Source: Nematostella vectensis
Lineage: Eukaryota > Cnidaria > Anthozoa > Actiniaria > Edwardsiidae
Assembly: GCF_932526225.1 (NCBI RefSeq)
Contig: NC_064034.1
Coordinates: 7,488,001-7,552,000 of the forward strand
Direction of reading: 5' to 3'
DNA: 64,000 nucleotides
Of this stretch, positions 34,901 to 46,000 are shown piece by piece. Position 1 is the stretch's first letter. Every line of letters starts with the position of its first letter. The notes under the pieces were generated by a model that saw only the letters and a program-made list of their open reading frames with translations, made no database searches and was not told the DNA's origin. Both the position numbers and the translations under genes were made by a program.

Positions 34901-35910
34901 TGAAGTGACGTCTGAAAAATTGAGCTGCTACCTCTAGCTGCCATGTGGAAAACGACTGAAACGAATGATGGTTTATGATGTTGACTGTCAAATGTTCTCT
35001 TTGCCCTTTGCTTTAAGCTTTCTAAAATCATTACCTTGGCGGGCCTTGAAATACACGGGAGAGGGAGGGAGTTTGCTATGATGGCAAAAAAAACTTCTTA
35101 TGATTATAAAAATATCTTAAATTCAATGTGAAGTTCGCTAACCGTATAATAAATCATTTGCAGCATATGAAAGCGATGACAGCTGCTGTAAATGCGCTTC
35201 AGGCTGTGCACGGAACACGCTACGTTTTCGGGCCTGCATCCACCACAATCTGTAAGTTTGGAGAGCGTGAATCCATGCAAGATAGATATTTATAGCGACA
35301 CATTAATCACTCTAGCAAAGTGAGCCTTCGTAGGAACATGTGTGTCTATTTATTGACGAGGCTGATTGACTCCAAGCAAAGAGATTCTTTGATAGAACAT
35401 TATAACTAAAAACATTGTCAGTGCAAACGGCGAATGGCAAAATAGCGAATAAATATTAAATTTCTAAAACCGAAATTTCTACGGGTTCTTATTATTCTTA
35501 AGATTTAAGGTGATAAATTAACTCCTGCAATCACTATATTTGCTGTATGCACCGACAGCGTTGTGTGAATTCGGTGTACGTATACAATGAGATGCATCGC
35601 CCAAAGCGAATGGAGCCTTGAGCAGAGGAGGGGCTGTAATGCAAAACAGAGAAAACATTAACAACAAGACTAGGCCAAATGACTCGTTAAACAGTATGCT
35701 GTTATGCGTGAATGTTTTTCGTGATTTCCAGACCCCACCGCTGGTGACACGACTGACTGGACGTATGGTGTTCTTGGGTGTGTACATTCATACTGCGTTG
35801 AGTTGCGACCAACAGGAAATCCTCCTGGATTTATCCTGCCACCCGCCCAGATCATACCTACTGGCCAGGAAACATTTGCTGCTTTGAAAGCTCTCGTTAG
35901 AAACATGTAG
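28937..35910 (+). CDS. Secreted procarboxypeptidase (M14A, A/B type), copy 1
   Basis: Zinc metalloprotease that would remove C-terminal residues from peptides after secretion as a zymogen. Exons 28937-29007, 30009-30087, 30721-30927, 31419-31520, 31704-31804, 32858-32968, 34208-34292, 34598-34797, 35164-35251, 35732-35910, about 407 residues. Order: signal peptide (MRVSVTFLVLLAGVLACN), activation propeptide (HKLYRVVP, LDFW), peptidase domain. Zinc ligands and catalysis: CGIHAREW (HxxE), NVDGYEYTR, VDPNRNF (Asn/Arg carboxylate binders), IDFHAYS (third zinc His), IYPTAG (Tyr), VELRPTG (catalytic Glu). The residue matching bovine CPA 255 is Thr, unlike Asp of CPB. Oddity: the end of exon 5 (cgaaag then ttaagt) lacks one G relative to the paralogue, so a canonical GT donor shifts the frame. 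Either an assembly error or an inactivating deletion. AATAAA at 35929. Confidence 0.9.
30440..30730. repeat. Degenerate tandem copies (about 65 bp) of a carboxypeptidase 3' splice site
   Basis: Near-copies of tttccac.aaactggact.ttgggtattcc start near 30454, 30511, 30576 and 30640. The last member, gatttccaaaaaagctcgacttctgggcatttcc, is the acceptor and first codons (LDFWAF) of exon 3 at 30721. The intron array is thus a relic of splice-site duplication. Confidence 0.75.
32066..32504. mobile_element. Foldback (long inverted repeat) element in a carboxypeptidase intron
   Basis: Two arms of about 200 bp, 32066-32268 and 32302-32504, are near-perfect reverse complements around a short AT-rich loop. 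The outer ends read gctataggataatctgactc and its inverse. The inner arms share gcctggtaaatgagtaa and cgcgtcgtttgaaaggtc. There is no ORF. It could be a MITE with TA-type target or a recent palindromic duplication. Confidence 0.85.
33326..34122. mobile_element. Mutator-like element with 9-bp target duplication
   Basis: A 797-bp element with about 83-bp terminal inverted repeats starting ttccctgctagcagaggcct and ending near ccatgggtcg. The flanking direct repeat atgtgaaag lies at 33317-33325 and 34123-34131. A 9-bp duplication with long inverted repeats is characteristic of Mutator-type transposons; assignment rests on this structure only. It sits in carboxypeptidase intron 6 and carries the ORF at 33636-33923. 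Confidence 0.85.
33636..33923 (-). CDS. Zinc-finger (ZAD-like) ORF carried by the Mutator-like element
   Basis: A 95-residue ORF starting MNQTPVSSPLRKKK. A basic, Ser/Thr-rich N-terminus (residues 1-35) is followed by FCLVCG (C-x2-C) and, about 40 residues later, ICKTCKRKI (C-x2-C). The spacing recalls the ZAD (zf-AD) treble-clef domain of zinc-finger proteins. It may be the first exon of a transposase or a captured host exon; a possible GT donor occurs inside the codons after ICKTC. No transposase core is present. Confidence 0.45.
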   Translation of the reverse strand: MNQTPVSSPLRKKKTTVQFQSPKTSLKRLSSKRSKDEFCLVCGINFKTSGQASFFNVNIAQLDSKKMLQNFLVNLAISRRICKTCKRKIDSLVKR

Positions 35911-36040
35911 ACATTTCCGAAGAGAAGGAATAAATTACTAGTGTACTGGCTGTTTGTTTGCTGTTGAAAGCTCTTGTTAGAAACATGTAGACATTTCCGA
36001 AGAGAAGGAATAAATTACTAGTGTACTGGCTGTTTGTTTG
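35881..36040 (+). repeat. 80-bp tandem duplication of gene end with stop and poly(A) signal
   Basis: 35881-35960 and 35961-36040 are almost identical. The unit contains the last 10 codons of the plus-strand carboxypeptidase (…ALVRNM), its TAG stop, and the AATAAA (35929 and 36009). Only the first copy is translated; the second supplies a second polyadenylation signal. Confidence 0.95.
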
Positions 36041-37638
36041 TTGTTGCATCGCATCTCTGAATACCCCTTAGAGGGCTCTAGCCGGCCCAACATATGTTTT
36101 TATTTTTAATCAACAATAGAAGGCAATATATTCATACTTAATTAACCAAATGAAGTTATATGAAAATATTTCAAGTCGTCTTTTACAAAACAGCCACTGG
36201 AAATGAATGCTTTATCACATTCGGTATTTTGAAAGGATAACAAACTGCCGAATGACGGACACTCTTCAAATCGTTATTATTCAATATATTGAATTTTCAA
36301 GAGCTATGAGCCTGCAATGTTATGAAGCTCGTGGACCTCTTTTTTCAAAAACCTTCTGCTTCCGTGTTCGCTTTCTAGCGACATCAAGTCTTGATTTCAG
36401 TATTAAATATGCATTGGAACACCGATAACTCAAACACTGATAACTCTAAATTCCCGCCTCCTATACTTCAAGCTACGGAAAGCAGTTTTCAGTCATCAGT
36501 CGCGGATCCAGCAGATCATAGCGTGGTACAGTTTACGAAAACTATAATATTAAACTATGCTAAAAGTTCTTACCGGTCCTTGCCTTGCCTCTAATCATAC
36601 ACATATCATTTTCCTTATAAGGCTGGTTCTGCTGAATCCAGGGAACACACATGGGCCGCCACTTGTTATCTATACTCGGACAACATGAAATCTTTGACTG
36701 CAGGAATCTGATTTGTGAATTAGCGCCGTCTCTCTTGAAGGCCGAAGAAATCAGAATTGCGTGACACTAAGAATTGCGTGACACAAAGTGGCAAGCAGAC
36801 TAGGGGCCGGGCCCCTAGTAGGTCAGATCCTTTATAACAATAACCTTTATCTCAAGAGCAACGCTTTTCTGTCTGTCAAGAAAAACGCATTTCTTGAAAA
36901 AAAAAAATTGAATTTTTTTACTTAATACATAGGTTCAATATAATAATTTAACCCTATAACAGTATACCCCTTCTCCTCCCCGCATCGGTAACAAATGTAT
37001 CCATTAGTAAAAAGAGCTTTAAAGCTCATGTTAAAACATGTTGTATGCTAAGCATATCAATGACAGAATCTACGTTTTATTATATAATGTGCAAACTTGT
37101 CTTTGTATATTAATAAAGTGCCTTGGTCAAACAGCGACAGCACCTTACAAGCATTGTGAGGGCAGCCTCACTAAACAAGGATGGTTCAGTATCAACTTTA
37201 CAGACCCACAAAAATATTGCGTGTCTTCCCATTAATACTGACGCTGTCTGTAAGGAGATCTACATCTTACAACTAGCCATTTACAAACTTTGTTGTTGAT
37301 GTTGTTGTTATTGCTTTAGCGATTTACCGCACTTCTTTTATATAATGGTTTTCATTATATTGCTTAATCCTTCAATGTTATTTTCTACCGTTTTGCTTTA
37401 AATTCCTCTTTCTTTTAATAAGAGGCAAAACGCTGATTAAGACAGCACGATTAAGTCGACGTGTCTTAGCCCTGAATTACACACTACGACTTCGCAGTCG
37501 AGCATCGTGGCGGATTGGTAGGCTGATTTACACTCTACGACTCAAGTTGTGGTGGTGTTGCGGGAAAGTCGCATACGACTAAATCATGCTGTCTAAATCA
37601 GTCCCTAGACGCTGATTCTGCCACGCTTTCCTTTCAAG
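36041..37638. other. Intergenic DNA, no gene seen
   Basis: AT-rich sequence downstream of copy 1. A short direct repeat (gcgtgacac) occurs near 36760-36785. No ORF shows a recognisable domain. Confidence 0.5.
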
Positions 37639-37647
37639 GTAACTGCA

Positions 37648-37824
37648 CTGCCTCGTACCCAGGCGTCTCAAGTCAGTAAAAACAAGTGAATACTAGTGAG
37701 CGCAATGAGCCATGGGAAGGTTTAGCGCTGCCGCAAAGGACCAAGGGAAGGGTCAACGCGCTACCCAAGCACCCTTGCGCGCTTAGTCCGGCCACGCAAG
37801 TAAGTGCCTGGGTACGAGAGGCAG
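37648..37824. mobile_element. 177-bp MITE with 9-bp target duplication
   Basis: Ends ctgcctcgtacccaggc and gcctgggtacgagaggcag are inverted repeats with one extra base. gtaactgca flanks both sides (37639-37647 and 37825-37833). The 9-bp duplication suggests Mutator-type mobilisation. Non-coding. Confidence 0.8.
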
Positions 37825-38197
37825 GTAACTGCAAACATTTTGTCAAAACACTGGTTTTTCACGCCTTATGAAATGAAAGAAAATCTATTCCGTGGGGGTC
37901 TCGATCTTTTATTTTCGCGCAATGTGTGACTCTTGAAGAGATACCCCCTCTCCCTCATTCCACGGAGGGTTTTTTCTTTGACATATAAAGAAAACGTTGT
38001 CGTTATGGGGGTCTGGTACCGAGGAATCTTAGTGTCTTTTTTTGAGAACTTCTCCATTGACTAAAGATAGTCAAAATTTGTTTTCTTTTCTGATTACAAG
38101 TCTTAAAGTTTACAAACACCTGTGGTACGGCAACCTTGAAAATGACAACGAATCATGCAGTTCTTCGAAATAAGGAATATATTAGTTTCCTTATATG

Positions 38198-38384
38198 TGT
38201 AGTGTATCGGGAAGTCAGGTTGTAGGTTATAATCAAATAAAAGAGACAGTATGTAACACTGTTAAGCTTTATATCTGGAACGTAAACATGGCCGAACTCA
38301 AAAGCACATGCTTGCCATCTCCTAACTGCGCATGAGCAGTCGGAGGGGCTACTGCGCATGACAAAGCCATCTGAATATATAACA
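38198..38384 (-). repeat. 3' LTR of the gypsy element
   Basis: 187 bp, TG…CA ends. Its outer 40 bp (aggggctactgcgcatgac…) are repeated at 42513-42552, which defines the element's other end. Confidence 0.85.
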
Positions 38385-38430
38385 ACTGCCCTCTTTCAAG
38401 TTAAATAGTAACTCATCTAGGCTACGCAGT

Positions 38431-39485
38431 TCAATAAAATCTATCAGGGGGTTTCCGGTCTCTAGATGGGTATCTCTTGACAGGGGAGGCAATCCCAGGT
38501 GGGGTCATGACTTCTGAACCCATACTCCTTAGTGTCTCAAGTGTCCCACAAGGCCTAGGCACAGGCTCTGTAGCTTGTGTAGTCTCAACTCCTTCAGTAT
38601 CCATTGTTAATGGAGACCCCATCTCAGGTAAATCTGGTAAAAGCACCTGAGGTGTACTTTCACCTTCTTGACTAATCTCTGTAGGAAAACCATTGGGCTT
38701 CCGGTAAGTATTGCCCAGTGCTGTTTGATACAACGGCTTTGGAGCTAACTGATTGGAGGGAATATACCTAGGGCGTAATTGTTCCTCATGTCTCTTCCAT
38801 ATTACATCACTTGTACATCAAAATTTCGGGGGCTGAATGTCCCAACTATTAAACCTGGTAGCCACTTTGCCCCCTTCCCAAAATTCCTAGCGAACACAGC
38901 TTGATCGAGAGTACTTGGGTTTGTTGTTCAAATTATCTTGAAAAATCTTAACTTCCTGTTTCATCCTTCTTGTTCACTAAGCCGTATCCGGGGCTGTTTG
39001 TTTAGTAACAGTTCAGAGGGTGATTTTCCTGTAGCATTGGGTGTGGCCCTATAGGTAAACAAGAATCTATCTAATTTAGTCTGAAATGATTCACCAGTGC
39101 TGCCAATTTTACCTATTTTGTCTTTAAAGTCGGGGTGTCCCCTTGCTGTGGTTGTATGTAAAATGTCAATACTCCTTAAAAATTTCTGAAACTCATCACT
39201 TGTAAATTGGCTGCCATTGTCAGAAACTAGGTGTTCTGGCAACCCAAAATGACTAAAAATATGTCTCAGTGCTGAAATGGTGTTAGCTGAATTGGCGGTA
39301 GTCATAGGTACAATTTCTACATACTTAGAGTAGGCATCTACAACAACTAAGAACATTTTATCTAAATATGGTCCTGCAAAATCTATGTGTAGTCGTTTCC
39401 AGGGACCCCCTGGCCATGACCACGCAGCTTGCTTTGATGAAGGCGGAGCCTTAGCAGCTTCCTGACAGGCGACGCAAGCCTTCAC
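38431..39485 (-). pseudogene. Gypsy integrase remnant and Pol C-terminus
   Basis: Integrase core strands are visible: WKRLHIDFAGPY (first Asp), LVSDNGSQFTSDEF (second Asp), then FLFTYRATPNATGKSPSELL. The stretch that normally carries the catalytic Glu is replaced by an unrelated HPDFKDKIGKIG, so the DDE triad is broken. A frame break near 38780-38960 separates the core from a proline-rich tail ending RYPSRDRKPPDRFY. Confidence 0.85.
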
Positions 39486-39545
39486 AGTCTCCTCAATTTG
39501 TTAGTAACTTAAAATGTCTACCTAATAGGTATTGTCTGAATTTGG

Positions 39546-41235
39546 TCACTCCAAAAAGGACTCCCGCTCAATTTGAGAATAGTTCCGTTCTGAAGAGCTA
39601 AGGGTCCTCGAAGCATAAGCCACAGGCTGTAAGGTTCCATCAGGCCCGGGTTGCAAAATAGTTGCCCCTACCCCGACCGAGGAAACGTCACAGTGTAGAA
39701 CTAGTTCAGCTACAGGATCATAATGTTGTAACACTGTATCAGAACACATAGCAGACTTAAGGCACTCAAAAGCCTCTTGCTCAACTTTCTCCCATTTCCA
39801 TGGTGTATCCTTGCGTAGAAGCTTGTATAGTGGGGAAGCTAGCTCAGCAAAGGCAGGTACAAACTTCCGTAAGAAATTTGCAGAGCCGATGAACGACTGT
39901 AGTTCTGCAACATTTCTGGGGGGTTCCGCATCTTTAATAGCTCGCACTTTCTCAGGTGTTGGCGAAATCCCTGCTGCAGAAATGCAAAATCCAAGGTAAA
40001 CGATCTGATCAAGCATAAAATGAAACTTGCTTTCTTTAAGCTTCAGACCACATTCTTGTAGACGCTGTAGAACTCGGTGTAAATTTTCAAGGTGGATTTC
40101 ATCTGTCTCTCCGGTGATCAAAATTTCATCAATGTAAACGCAGCAGCCGGGAAGACCCTTTAAGACATTCTCAATGGTGCGCTGAAAAATAGAAACAGCG
40201 CTGTTAATTCCATAAGTTAGCCGTTTGTACTGGTACAATCCTTTAGTAGTATTGGCGGTAGTAAACTTGCGGGACCTTGGACATCGCACTTTTGTTCGCT
40301 TGAGAGCATACAATCCTCCATACATTCTCTGTAATTTCATTGAAATCGGGCATAAAAGTAGTCGTTTAAAAGGTAGAACTGTTCGCCGCATCACAGGTGC
40401 AGGACTCGAAATTGGTGAATCGACTATCCTTCCATCAAATTGGCCAATAAAATAGGCAGTAGCGCCTTTCAATCTTGTTCCCGAAGAGATGACATTTGAT
40501 CTAGTTATGCCTAGTTCAGGAACCATTATTGTTGTCTTTAAGATACAGACTGAAGCAAGGAAAACTGTGCGCTCCGCAAGAACAACTTCTCTCCGTTCAT
40601 CCGTTCTCTAAACGGCCCCACGGCTTTCTGGGATAGACACAGCGGAACCATAAAGCCTTTCTAAAATACATTTTTTTTATTTGCGCATATAATGTTTTCC
40701 AACCTCAGCAAGACTGCCGCACTTCCATTATCATTGGACGTATCAAATCAGAGATGCCCCTTGCACATTCAAATACCGCTAATACTACTTTTATTTGGAA
40801 TTTGAGTCAACCTGATTAAAAGCTTCTGGTGTAACAACAAAAGGGAAGCCCCTGTGCTGGCCGGAATCTCGTTTTTATTTGTGATACCGCTGTTATTCCT
40901 CGCGGGCCTAGCAAAATGTGAGCCTAGAGAAACCGCTGGTTAATGTCCCTTATTTCTGGGAATTGGTGTACTTTTTCCCCCCTGCTAACTTACCCAACAA
41001 TTCTTCCAGTGTAGGGACTGGGTATTGTTCAAGTGTAGAGTGCTTGTTGATAGTGACAGAGTAATCCCCACAGATGCGTAAATCTCCATTGGGTTTGACA
41101 GAGTTGAACAGAGTGTTCAACTCTCTCAATAATATCCTCAGCCTCCTTTTTTAAGGACTGTTCATATTTGTCGCGCACCGCGAAAGGTACAGTTCTAGGC
41201 TTCACAAACACTGGATTACTATCATCTACTTGCAA
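39546..41235 (-). pseudogene. Gypsy reverse transcriptase/RNase H remnant
   Basis: Starts with VFVKPRTVPFAVRDKYEQSL and LEQYPVPTLEELLGKL near 41000, then is interrupted by about 700 bp without RT similarity (about 40270-40980). RT resumes with GLYQYKRLTYGINSAVSIFQ and the active-site box reads YIDE instead of YxDD, then the thumb, and RNase H with LHCDVSSVGVGA and SQIERE. Frames are broken and the catalytic box is mutated, so it is inactive. Confidence 0.88.
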
Positions 41236-41300
41236 GGAGACTTGTACTCCCTGGAGTTTTCCAACAGTAGTAGTATCAAAAAGAGCTGGGTATTGATGTA

Positions 41301-41627
41301 TTACTGTATATCCTCCGTAGTAGTCGGTACTACACTAAAAATGTTCTGCCAAGGTAGTGTAAACTTGGACATTAGGTCTCTCCCCAGAAGGGAGGGCCCC
41401 TCAACGATTCGAATCTTCAGATCACCAGCTTGGTCTCCTACTTGGATGCACATGTCACTCTCCCCAAAGCACTTAATGGTTTTTCCCGTGTACCCTTTAA
41501 GTAGAATCGTAGGTGGTTTCAATGTTTGGACGCTGCCTCCAATGCTCTTAAAATCTTGAACATTTATGAGTGTAACTGCACTGCCCGTATCGACTTCCAT
41601 GGTGACTTCCTTGCCCTCAAAAACCAC
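41301..41627 (-). pseudogene. Gypsy aspartic protease remnant
   Basis: Contains the aspartic-protease motif VDTGSAVTLI and a later LLGRDLMSKF flap/ILGRD-like block, typical of retroviral-type proteases between Gag and RT. It is in a separate ORF from Gag and RT. Confidence 0.85.
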
Positions 41628-41651
41628 GGCTAACTTGTATAAAGGAGGGTC

Positions 41652-42477
41652 TCACTCTCCTGATCCCCCAACATGATGCATGTATACTGTATAAATTGAG
41701 TCAGCTGCAAGCTCAGAATCAGAAACAACGTCTGGCTCCCTGGAGTGTTCCTCTGTTGTGATCTGGTGGGTTTGCCTAGACTTTTCATCTCTTTTCTTTT
41801 TGAAGCAAACTCGAACCAGGTGCCCGGGCTTGCTACAATAACCACAAATGGTATCCTTGTGTCTACAAGCATCTGCCAAATGCTTGTCAGAGCCACACCT
41901 GAAGCATAAAGTAGACTTCTTGCCTGTATCAGATCCAACAGGCTTCTTTTTTACAAAGCGAACTTCCTGTTCGAGGAGACCAGGCTTGTCAACTAGGTGT
42001 CGTGATTCCTTTTCGGCCAGTTCGTCTGCTTGAGCTACCTTCAACGCTTGGTCGAATGTTCTATCTTCAGAAAGGAGTTTTTTTCCGTGTAGCTTGGCTC
42101 CCCACGCCCCCCACAAATTGGTCTCTTAGGGCTCTGGATAAGTAGGCGCCAAAATTACAATGTACTGCGAGGCGTTTTAGTTTGTTTGCATATTCAGTCA
42201 CTGTTTCGGTTTCCATTTGTGCTGTGTGGTGGAATCTGTACGTTTCGGCCACCTCCAGGACCTTCGGTTTGTAAAAACCGCTTAAAATGGTCAGTTCATG
42301 GAATGTCTTGTCCGCTGGTAAATCTGGTAAGCACAGGTCTTTTAACGTACTGTATGTTGTTTTTCCGATGAGTGAGATCGTAACTGCCACCTTTTTCTTG
42401 TCAGCCGCTAGTTGTCCGGCTTCTGTTGCTCCTGCTGCTAACTGTCCAATATTATTTGCTACGAAGAACGAGTTCAA
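41652..42477 (-). pseudogene. Gypsy Gag remnant with two zinc knuckles
   Basis: Two overlapping ORFs (42067-42477 and 41652-42116) together read as Gag with a frame change near 42100. The first has a capsid-like helical region (EYANKLKRLAVHCNFG). The second has two CCHC knuckles, CFRCGSDKHLADAC and CGYCSKPGHLVRVC (C-x2-C-x4-H-x4-C), for nucleic-acid binding. Confidence 0.88.
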
Positions 42478-42552
42478 ACACTCGCTATAATCTGCAAAAT
42501 CACCACCATCGAGGGGCTACTGCGCATGACAAAGCCATCTGAATATATAACA

Positions 42553-43073
42553 ATATGGAAGTGACCGCCTTTTGCAAAAACGACAATTTATGGCTAAATT
42601 TTCTTGATATGTTTAATCAATCGCAATACAACCAATTCTTTACTTTACAAAGCATATGCAAATCCTGTCTCAAAAGGCCCTACCTACGGTACCAATGAAG
42701 CCATGCTTCTTAATTTTCAATGCCAGCGTGAATCAAAATGATATTGCCGAACTCTTAATTTGGATTTCTCATTTTTTTCATTTGCACCATAATAAAAGAA
42801 GGCACAAAAATGGCTTCGGTCGAAACGCCAGACAACGGTGAAAAATAAAATATTTTAATAATAATAATAAACCCTTTCTGACCAGCTGAACTAAAACTTT
42901 TCTGAATAAGTTGCTTTTTGTTGCTATTATATTGCCGCCCAAAATTGAGCGCACGCGAGTTTACCACCCAAAAAGTCTTTTCATTTTTTAGTGCAAGTAG
43001 CCTCTTATTTAGGACTTTTTACTGATATTCTAGGAAGAGTAGGTTGGCCTTTAAAAGGAAGCTGCTCTATTAT
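42553..43073. other. 3' flank of carboxypeptidase copy 2
   Basis: Between the gypsy element and the stop codon at 43074-43076. On the minus strand it should contain the 3' UTR; an ATTATTATTATTA-like stretch lies at about 42855-42870. No ORF of note. Confidence 0.5.
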
Positions 43074-46000
43074 CTATACTAATTCCGATAGCCTTTTCAG
43101 ACCTTGTAATGTTTCTTTGCCTACGGGGATTATTGAGGAAGGAGGGAGAAAAAACCCGTACAAATCGGAGAGGCCGGGTCTCAGTTCTACGCCGTAGGAG
43201 TGCGTGACTCCAAGCACGCCAAATGTCCAATCCGTGGCATCACCTGACGTAGGATCTGTGACAAGAAGGGATAGCGAAAGTGGTGATGATGATGATGATG
43301 ACAACAATTATGTCAATAAATTACACAGCAGCTATATGCCAGTCAGTCAGAATAGAATCAAAAAGCCCAAACTGTCGCGATCTCGTACCAGAACAATGAA
43401 TACAATACACCAAAAACTGGAAATCTACTCTGCCAAATTTTCGTCTTTAATAAGACTTCTTCAGTCTGCCCTAAAGAAGTCTTATTAAAGACGAAAATTT
43501 GGCAGAGTCGATTTCCAGTTTATGCTGTACCAGTCAGTCAGAAGGTATTCAAAGGACTAAATGACAAACTGTCGGGCAGTTTTCTATTTATTCAAATAAC
43601 CCAGTATAATTGTCGACCTAGTGTCGATTTAGAACAGGGCCGTAGAAGAGGGTGGGGCACTGTGGGGTAACCCAAAAATTCCTTAATGTTTCTGTATTGT
43701 GTCCCTCCCCCAACCTGACGTGGACTTCTACGGCTCTTTATTGAGTATTCTATATTTGTTGAAAAAAGGGAATCTGAATTGAGCCTTGTTATCGGAATTG
43801 AATGTTTTTCCTGGCTTGTATACACTATAAAATCGTTATAAAAGTAACACTATTAAATTTTATTTGCCACAAACACTGTCGGGAAAGGTCTTCAAAGGTA
43901 ATGTTAGCGACAGTCGGGTGTATAGCCACAGTGAAAAGCCGATGGATGATAATAAACCCTAAAACTGAAATCTTTAAAAATCCTGGCAACGGGCCTGTTA
44001 GCCCTAACTAGACCCTGACAACTGGGTGCACTGTGCTGTATCAATTCAAGATCGTAAGCGATGACATTTTTCTTATGGTTTCCCTAGGGTATGTGTTACC
44101 ATGTAAACGTCAACATACATGGCACAGCCCCGTGGGCAAAATATCATGACTGCTTCGTAAAGAAGACTTCAAAAAATGATTACGTCATAAAAAGTACTGA
44201 AAGTAATATTAAAGAGATCAGGTAAAATGAGAAAAGTAGACCATACTTCCAGACATGCGCTTGGACACCTTATGGCAGCTTAAAGCTTTACGGCTACACT
44301 GGAGATTTCAGACCCAGCACCGCTATCTGGCGAACTGTACAATTCAAAGGAACCTGAGGTGGGACCCGCGCATTAATGTGGAGGCAATAAACAGGATCCC
44401 AGCCCTGTCATAGTCGGTTAAGTCACGCACAGCTCGCTGAGATGTTGACTGAAAAATATCGGGGTCTTTTTCATGCTTGTGTCTCTTGGGAATGGGTGTG
44501 TTGCTATAGTAATGTAGTGATGACGTCATCATGTGCAGCACACTACGACCTAGGTCTACATTGCTGCGTTTAGCGTTTGTTCTTCTTTGTCCAGTAACGC
44601 ACGGTATATGGCATTGTTTGTGCTCAGAGCAACAAAAGCAAGCTACATTGAAATGCATGCAATCTAAGATGTTTTGCAGTGTTCTTAGGTTTTCGAAAAA
44701 AAAATAATTAAACCTCTCGTAAGCTACTTTTCTCGAATTTCTTAGGAGCATTTCAGATTCTATGGAATCTGACTTAATATGAACTATGTTCATATTAACG
44801 TGGCACAGGCATCGGATGTAGGGGTCTCAAACTTAAATATTATATATTATATATCCAAACATTATATATCACGCGATTTGAAGTGCACAGTGTCACACGC
44901 TGTAACGACGCACTTGTTAATTTAAAAGATGACTGCTTTGTTATAAAATCTGATTGTTATAAATTATGATATTTTCTTCGTATTCTTTGCTAATAATAGT
45001 GTTACAGACAACTATGTCGCCCTTGTTCACCAATAAACTAAAATCTTTAAGAAATCCTTGCTATGGGCCCGCCATCCTCGGGGACTCCGGGCGACTCGGA
45101 GGGAGTACGCGCGAAGACGTGTTATTGTAGCAGATAGTGGCACTAAATTTAGGATTCTATAGGTATAAATAGACAACGGAAAACACCTTCAGTCAATACC
45201 GACACCAAGCTTAATTCAGATTTGCTTGCCCTTTCTCAGCAAATAAAGAATACTCTGTACTTACTAGGTCGACAACTTAGTCTGCTTAGCAGCCGATTTC
45301 ATAGTGTCACGCACGCCTTTTCCACACAAGCTTACGTGGGGAGAGCGTGCGTGACACTAAAAGCGGCTGTTTTAAAGCAGACTACAACTTTCTGGGTTAT
45401 TTGAATAAATTTAAAACTGTCGGGCATTTAGCCACTGCGAATAAATTATCGTGGGAATGGCGGTAACAGTCAAGGTGATGATTCAGATGATGGTGTTGAT
45501 TCATTTTATTTGAACTTTGTTTAAAGAGTAGTGTAAAGAAAAAAAAAGAGAAATTGCAAAATGTGCACAGTGATCATAGTAGCGTAGGCTTTCGAGATGT
45601 TGTTGATGGTGGTGGTGATGTTCGTGATGTAGTGATGATGAAGGTTGCTGGTGGTAAGTGGTGCCAATATGGTAGTGGTGATGGTGGTGGTTATGGTGAT
45701 AGTGATGCTTATGGTGGTGGTGATAGTGGTGGTGATGGTGTTGTTGATGGTGATAATGGTGGTGGAGGTGATGGTGATGTTGTTGTTGGTGATATGGTGA
45801 TGTTGATCATATAAACGACGACACCTGCGATAATCGCTTATTATCATTATAACCAATAAACATGTATTATTATTATTATTACCAATAAACATGTATTATC
45901 ATTGTTACCAATAAACATGATAGAACCACAATAATGGTGGTAAAGACAATTATTGTAAAGTTCTTTTATATTGTTTTATAAAGTTCCTTTAATTGTTTTA

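Larger units (their letters stand above)
38198..42552 (-). mobile_element. Ty3/gypsy LTR retrotransposon, decayed
   Basis: Inserted with a 5-bp duplication atatg (38193-38197 and 42553-42557). The LTR at 38198-38384 (187 bp) begins on the minus strand TGTTATATATTCAG and ends in CA. A purine-rich tract lies just inside it (38385-38400). The other LTR keeps only its outer 40 bp (about 42513-42552): the remainder, primer-binding site and leader are deleted. Gag, protease, reverse transcriptase, RNase H and integrase remnants follow in gypsy order. Confidence 0.93.

Noticed and set aside
44344-44793. 149-codon minus-strand ORF starting [15 protein letters not shown]
   Set aside because: Lies in an intron of carboxypeptidase copy 2, has no recognisable domain, no repeat or composition signal, and could arise by chance; left out as unsupported.
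45521-45892. Thr/Ile-rich and Gly/Asp-rich ORFs
   Set aside because: Both come from the GGTGAT microsatellite.
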